Source: Longimicrobiales bacterium (GTDB lineage: Bacteria; Gemmatimonadota; Gemmatimonadetes; Longimicrobiales; Gaopeijiaceae). Taken from it: a stretch of DNA of 64,000 bases. The stretch is taken from positions 2,760,576 through 2,824,575 of the forward strand of contig OX639991.1 in assembly GCA_951828585.1 (NCBI GenBank), written 5' to 3'. How positions within the stretch are numbered: the stretch's first letter is position 1; every line of letters starts with the position of its first letter. The notes beneath the pieces are model-generated. The model was not told the origin of the DNA. It saw only the letters and a program-made list of their open reading frames with translations, and searched no databases. Positions 60,547 to 64,000 of the stretch are shown here, piece by piece. Both the position numbers and the translations under genes were made by a program.

Positions 60547-61376
60547 TCGCCGACCGCATCGACGAGGCCTTCGCCCGCCCCACCCCCCTGGAGAGCGACC
60601 ACGACCTCTTCGCCGAGTTCCGCGACCTCCTGGGCGCCGGCCGGGTCCGCGCCGCCCAACCCGACCGCGCCGCCCCGCACGGCTGGCGCGTCAACGTATG
60701 GGTCAAGCGCGGCATCCTGTTGGGATTCCGGCTCGGCACCCTGGCCCGGTTCGATCTCGGCGACGGCCTCTTCCACTTCACCGACAAGTCGACCTTTCCA
60801 CCCAGGACCACGTCCCCCGGGGGCGGCACGCGCGTGGTCCCGGGCGGATCGGCGGTGCGCGAGGGGGCGTTCCTGGGTCGCGGCGTGACCTGCATGCCCC
60901 CCATGTACGTCAACGTCGGCGCGTGGGTGGGCGATGGCACCATGATCGACTCGCATGCGCTGGTGGGCAGCTGCGCGCAGGTCGGCCGCCGCTGCCACAT
61001 CAGCGCGGGGGCGCAGATCGGCGGGGTGCTCGAACCGGTCGGCGCGCTTCCCGTGATCGTCGAGGACGACGTGCTGGTGGGGGGCAATTGCGGCGTCTAC
61101 GAGGGCGCGATCGTGAAGCTGGGGGCGGTGCTGGGGGCGGGGGTAATCCTGACGCGTACGACCCCGGTCTATGATATCGCGCGGGGCGAGGTGATCCGCG
61201 CCGAGGGCAAGAGTCCCCTGGTCATTCCCGAGGGCGCGGTGGTGGTTCCCGGGTCGAGGCCCATCGGAAGCGGGCGCGGCCGCGAGTGGAATCTCTCGCT
61301 GCAGGCCCCGGTGATCGTGAAGTACCGCGACGACCGCACCGACGAGCGCATCCGGCTGGAAGAGCTGTTGCGCTGA
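60543..61376 (+). CDS. dapD: Tetrahydrodipicolinate N-succinyltransferase
   Basis: 277 residues, left-handed beta-helix acyltransferase of the succinylase branch of lysine and peptidoglycan-precursor synthesis. Motifs: MPPMYVNVGAWVGDGTMIDS, HALVGSCAQVGRRCHISAGA, IGGVLEPVGALPVIVEDDVL, then VGGNCGVYEGAIV. TTG at 60543 is the start with GGGAGAAG upstream; no ATG or GTG fits. Last gene of the operon; a hairpin follows at 61411. Confidence 0.94.
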   Translation: MIADRIDEAFARPTPLESDHDLFAEFRDLLGAGRVRAAQPDRAAPHGWRVNVWVKRGILLGFRLGTLARFDLGDGLFHFTDKSTFPPRTTSPGGGTRVVPGGSAVREGAFLGRGVTCMPPMYVNVGAWVGDGTMIDSHALVGSCAQVGRRCHISAGAQIGGVLEPVGALPVIVEDDVLVGGNCGVYEGAIVKLGAVLGAGVILTRTTPVYDIARGEVIRAEGKSPLVIPEGAVVVPGSRPIGSGRGREWNLSLQAPVIVKYRDDRTDERIRLEELLR

Positions 61377-61410
61377 GACCTCTCCGCCTCCACTCATCTT
61401 GTCCGCCGCG

Positions 61411-61433
61411 TGCGCCATCAGTAAAATGGCGCA
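61411..61433. terminator. Hairpin downstream of dapD
   Basis: TGCGCCAT-CAGTAAA-ATGGCGCA, a perfect 8-bp stem with 7-base loop, 35 bases after the dapD stop. No T-run, so possibly Rho-assisted or an mRNA end stabiliser. The remaining 165 bases to the next gene show nothing clear. Confidence 0.45.
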
Positions 61434-61598
61434 ACTCCCATCAACTGCACACGATCCGCGCGAACTGCCGTCGCTGGTCCGTCATCCTTCAGCCCCGCGG
61501 CGCGTCCCGGATCCCAGAGCGAGAGTCCTCCCATCCATCTCTTCGAAAACACGGGTCATCTCCTGGCCCAGGAAGACGGCTCCGGCGCCGTCAACCTG

Positions 61599-62102
61599 TT
61601 GTGGCTCGCCATCGGCATCGGCGCCGTCGTGGTGCTCCTCTACGTTCTCGTCACCGTCTTCTTCGGGTGGGGCAAGTGGAAGTCGAGCCGCCAGAACATC
61701 GACATGGAGCTGGAAGTCGGCGTACGCCCAAGGCTCGACGCTTTTCTCCGTGAGTTCGCCGCCAAGATGAAGTGGAATGACGACTCGACGGAACGTCTCT
61801 CCTCCGCGGCGGAGGAGGCCTTCATGAGCCTGGTCCGGCAGGACGAGGGTGTCACGGACACCGGCCACCGGCAGCTGCGCGTGGTCATCCGGCGTGACGG
61901 CGACGCGGCCGAGATGGAGTTCATGGCCGCGCCCCAGGGGACCAACCTCGAGGAACAGATGGGGCTCATCAGGGACCGGGACACGCCGGTGAGCGGCCGC
62001 GACCTGTCGCTACGCCTGCTGCGCCACTACGCCTCGTCGGTGAGCCACCGGCAATACCATGCGATCGACCTGCTGACCGTGCGGGTCAAGGGGTCAAGGT
62101 AG
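61599..62102 (+). CDS. Membrane-anchored HATPase/RsbW-like protein
   Basis: 167 residues: one N-terminal helix (IGIGAVVVLLYVLVTVFFGW), then a histidine-kinase-ATPase-like fold of the anti-sigma RsbW type without a kinase partner: LDAFLREFAAKMKWNDDSTE, RLSSAAEEAFMSLV (N-box-like AAEEAF), AAPQGTNLEEQM, LSLRLLRHYASSVSHRQYHA. The same domain forms the C-terminal part of some bacterial xanthine/uracil or SulP-type permeases, as far as I recall. TTG 61599 is the only credible start and has no good ribosome-binding site; upstream codons stay open, so a longer or fused ancestor is possible. Confidence 0.65.
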   Translation: MWLAIGIGAVVVLLYVLVTVFFGWGKWKSSRQNIDMELEVGVRPRLDAFLREFAAKMKWNDDSTERLSSAAEEAFMSLVRQDEGVTDTGHRQLRVVIRRDGDAAEMEFMAAPQGTNLEEQMGLIRDRDTPVSGRDLSLRLLRHYASSVSHRQYHAIDLLTVRVKGSR

Positions 62103-62156
62103 GGGACGCGGTTCGTAGGCCTGGGTAAGTGGCTGTCGCGGCGCGGGAACGTCGAG

Positions 62157-62569
62157 ATGTCGCTTGATGCGGGGGTGCAGCGGGTTCTCGAGGAGTTCCT
62201 TGAGGAGTTCGCGGCGCGCATGAAGTGGGACGAGGAGGCGACCCGGCGGCTGTGTGCGGTCGGCGAGGAGACCTTGATGAGTCTGGTGGAGCATGAGGGG
62301 GACGCCGGTTCGGGTACGCGAAGGCTCCGGGTGGGGGCGCGCAACGATGGGAAGGACACGGTGATCGATTTCCTGGCGGCGCCGAAGGGGACGAATCTGG
62401 AGGAGGAGATGGCGGTGGCCCGGGAGGGTGGTGTACCGGCCGATGCGCGGGAGATGTCGCTTCGGTTGCTGGCGCACTATGCGGTCTCGGTGCAGCTCGG
62501 CAGTACCGGGCGAATGATCTGGTGACGGTGCAGGTGGAGGAGACTACCCCCCCAACGACCGCGACATGA
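62157..62569 (+). pseudogene. Frameshifted tandem duplicate of the RsbW-like gene
   Basis: Homologous to the preceding gene from its membrane-proximal segment on (GKWLSRRGNVEMSLDAGVQR versus GKWKSSRQNIDMELEVGVRP, starting before ATG 62157). It keeps FLEEFAARMKWDEEATRRL, APKGTNLEEEM and MSLRLLAHYAVSVQ, then loses frame: the open frame stops early at 62525, while RQYRANDLVTVQVEE continues in the next frame to 62569. A single missing base in the codon before CGG (about 62496) explains it. It also lacks the membrane helix. Its tail overlaps the convergent hydrolase gene. Confidence 0.65.
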
Positions 62570-63914
62570 ACTCCACCGCCCTCTGGATCGCCTCCTGAAG
62601 CGACAGAAAATCATGCCCGCCCCCCTCGTAAATATACGCCTCGAAGTCCGGCGGCCCCCGCCCCAGCGCCTCCATCACCGCGATCAGCGATTCCGCCTGC
62701 GACACCGACACGGTCTGGTCGATGGTGCCGTGGTGCAGCTGAACCGCGGGCAGTCCGGCCGCGTATAGAACCGACGACCGGCGCACCAGCTCCAGCCGCG
62801 CTTCGTCACGCGGAACCTCACCCCGGATGAACGGTTGCACGACCGTGGAATCCAGATGAGCGACCCCCGGCAGTCGGCGGGGCAGGCGCAGCGCCGCCTC
62901 GCGCACGATCTCCCGCAACCACTCGTCGAAGAAGTCGGTCGGGCCGAAGAAGGCGACCAACCGTTCGATGCGCTCATCCCGCGCCCCCGCGAGCAGCGCG
63001 ACCCCCGCGCCGCGGCTTCCCCCGATGATGCTGTAGACGCCCGGCTTCGCCGCGGGTGTCGTCTCGAAGGCCACGTTCACGAGCGCCATCGCGTCGTCGA
63101 CGTCGTAGTCCCAATGACTGGACATGCCCTCCGAGACCCACGCCAGGCTGTCGTGCCTCAGTGGTTCGCTGCGAAACGACGGTAACACGTACACGAAGCT
63201 GTCGCGCAGTTCGCCCAGCGCGAGACTGACGAACTGCAGGTCGGCCACCGACACGCCCCCGTCGCCTCCATGCAGGAACGTCAGCATGTGCAGGCTCTCT
63301 TCGGATGCTCCCGCGGGCACCACGATCGCGCCGTAGTGGCGGTGGCCGGTTACCACGTGCGAAACGATTCTCAGATTGGCGGGCGCGCCCACCAGCAGAA
63401 TCTCCTCGGAGAGTTCGACCTGCACCCCAGCGACCGAAACATCGCGTCCGGCCCAGTCCGCGCTGATGGCGTCGATCTCCGCCTGGGTGGCCGGCTCGAA
63501 GAGGGTGTCCAGTTCGGCCTCGAGGTCGAGCGCGACCGCCACGACGCTGGCGATGGCCTCGCCTGCCGCGACGTTCAGAGTCTGGTCGCCGGGGTCGGAG
63601 CCGAGGGTCCAGAAGGCGGTGGCGCGGCCATCGTCGCCGGTGGTGGCCGAAGCGGAGTCGACCTGGCCGTGACCCGTACCAGGCGTGAAGCTGATCTCGG
63701 TGCCGGAAAGGGTCCGGCCCGCCTGGTCGAGTACCTGCACGATCACGGAGTCCTCGAGCGGGAGACCCTGAACGGCCCGCTGGCCGTCTCCCGCGATCAC
63801 TTCGATGGTGGTGGGCGCGGGCTCGATGACCACGGGGTCGGGCTCGTCGCAGGTGGTCAGAACGGCGACGGCCAGGAGTGGGGCAAGGACGAAGTGGTGG
63901 CGCGGTGGGTGCAT
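62544..63914 (-). CDS. Alpha/beta-hydrolase lipoprotein with Ig-like N-terminal domain
   Basis: 456 residues. Lipobox AVLTTC (Cys22), an Ig-like Big1-type domain (VQVLDQAGRTLSGTEISFTP, then GRATAFWTLGSDPGDQTLNV; residues about 35-120) and a C-terminal serine hydrolase: oxyanion strand MLTFLHGGDGGVSV, nucleophile elbow IIGGSRGAGVALLAG (Ser in G-x-S-x-G), acid in HHGTIDQTVSVSQAESL and His in YEGGGHDFLSLQEAI. Likely a surface esterase or peptidase-like enzyme of the prolyl-oligopeptidase group. The 86 bases to the right edge hold nothing recognised. Confidence 0.87.
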   Translation of the reverse strand: MHPPRHHFVLAPLLAVAVLTTCDEPDPVVIEPAPTTIEVIAGDGQRAVQGLPLEDSVIVQVLDQAGRTLSGTEISFTPGTGHGQVDSASATTGDDGRATAFWTLGSDPGDQTLNVAAGEAIASVVAVALDLEAELDTLFEPATQAEIDAISADWAGRDVSVAGVQVELSEEILLVGAPANLRIVSHVVTGHRHYGAIVVPAGASEESLHMLTFLHGGDGGVSVADLQFVSLALGELRDSFVYVLPSFRSEPLRHDSLAWVSEGMSSHWDYDVDDAMALVNVAFETTPAAKPGVYSIIGGSRGAGVALLAGARDERIERLVAFFGPTDFFDEWLREIVREAALRLPRRLPGVAHLDSTVVQPFIRGEVPRDEARLELVRRSSVLYAAGLPAVQLHHGTIDQTVSVSQAESLIAVMEALGRGPPDFEAYIYEGGGHDFLSLQEAIQRAVEFMSRSLGG

Positions 63915-64000
63915 CGGCAGGTGCTTCCTGTAAGCGGGGTGGTATTCGGAAGCTACGGCGGATCGATTGAGCCGTCGATACCAGCCCCGCCCCCGCCGGG

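Noticed and set aside
61399-61433. Possible eighth copy of the 34-bp palindrome (begins TTGTCCGCC)
   Set aside because: Only the first nine bases match; the rest is a different hairpin (TGCGCCAT arms).
1-64000. tRNA, rRNA, riboswitch or CRISPR loci
   Set aside because: No T-loop or anticodon-arm pattern, rRNA-like stretch, lysine riboswitch before asd or dapD, or repeat-spacer array could be recognised by reading; a covariance-model scan was not possible.

Overview
The window is high-GC, gene-dense bacterial DNA, mostly chromosomal backbone with a few mobile elements. The gene content suggests an uncultured Gemmatimonadota relative. Evidence for this is several six-bladed beta-propeller lipoproteins sharing a GxxGEGPGEF motif, Tat-exported TldD/PmbA-like proteins upstream of a MoxR-DUF58-BatA-DUF4175-DUF4159 operon, a TonB receptor with its own PF13601-type regulator, and many type II signal peptides. 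This is an inference from gene families; no rRNA or other marker is present. No tRNA, rRNA or CRISPR array was recognised.

Region by region. 1-8.3 kb: two paralogous TlpA-like thiol-disulfide lipoproteins flank a cobalt-type nitrile hydratase operon (alpha, beta, activator, SDR; NTGA-type overlaps throughout, a CTG start for the SDR, a His-rich alpha N-terminus). A 1,769-bp IS1380-family element with a 5-bp target duplication splits a small coiled-coil membrane protein gene. A gamma-glutamyltransferase follows. 8.3-13.3 kb: one intact propeller lipoprotein, then decayed DNA: a propeller fragment, an ISL3 transposase remnant, two coupled frameshifted exported proteins (one at a G8 tract), and a possible non-autonomous element. 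13.3-22.6 kb: VanZ-like protein, propeller lipoprotein, an ISNCY/IS1202-type element, a DDAH-like amidinohydrolase, a FitAB/VapBC-type toxin-antitoxin pair, and a class II Fic protein between two paralogous membrane proteins.

22.7-35.2 kb is one long minus-strand operon: two Tat-exported TldD-like proteins, PmbA, MoxR ATPase, DUF58, BatA, two 14-15-residue micro-ORFs made by tandem duplication, DUF4175, DUF4159 and an amidotransferase-like membrane protein. 35.3-43.4 kb: TPR protein, TonB receptor, winged-helix regulator and membrane partner, a propeller fused to a formylglycine-generating-enzyme (FGE)-like domain, and an M20 peptidase. 43.5-57.7 kb: two outer-membrane barrels, PPK2, SixA, two more propeller lipoproteins, TPR, VOC, GNAT, class I aldolase, a DUF2867-type NAD-binding protein and an LVIVD-repeat surface protein. 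57.7-61.4 kb: lysine/diaminopimelate operon asd-dapB-dapA-dapD. 61.6-63.9 kb: a tandem pair of RsbW/HATPase-like proteins (second copy frameshifted) and an alpha/beta-hydrolase lipoprotein.

Two dispersed DNA signals run across this layout. (1) A 41-bp double palindrome, (ATGTMA-N8-WTACAT) twice with 1 bp between, occurs three times with an ATG at exactly the same internal position each time: before a propeller gene, a GNAT gene and dapD. (2) A 34-bp near-palindrome, TTGTCCGCCACT-N10-AGTGGCCGACAA, is present in seven copies, singly or as tandem pairs and triples, only between genes.
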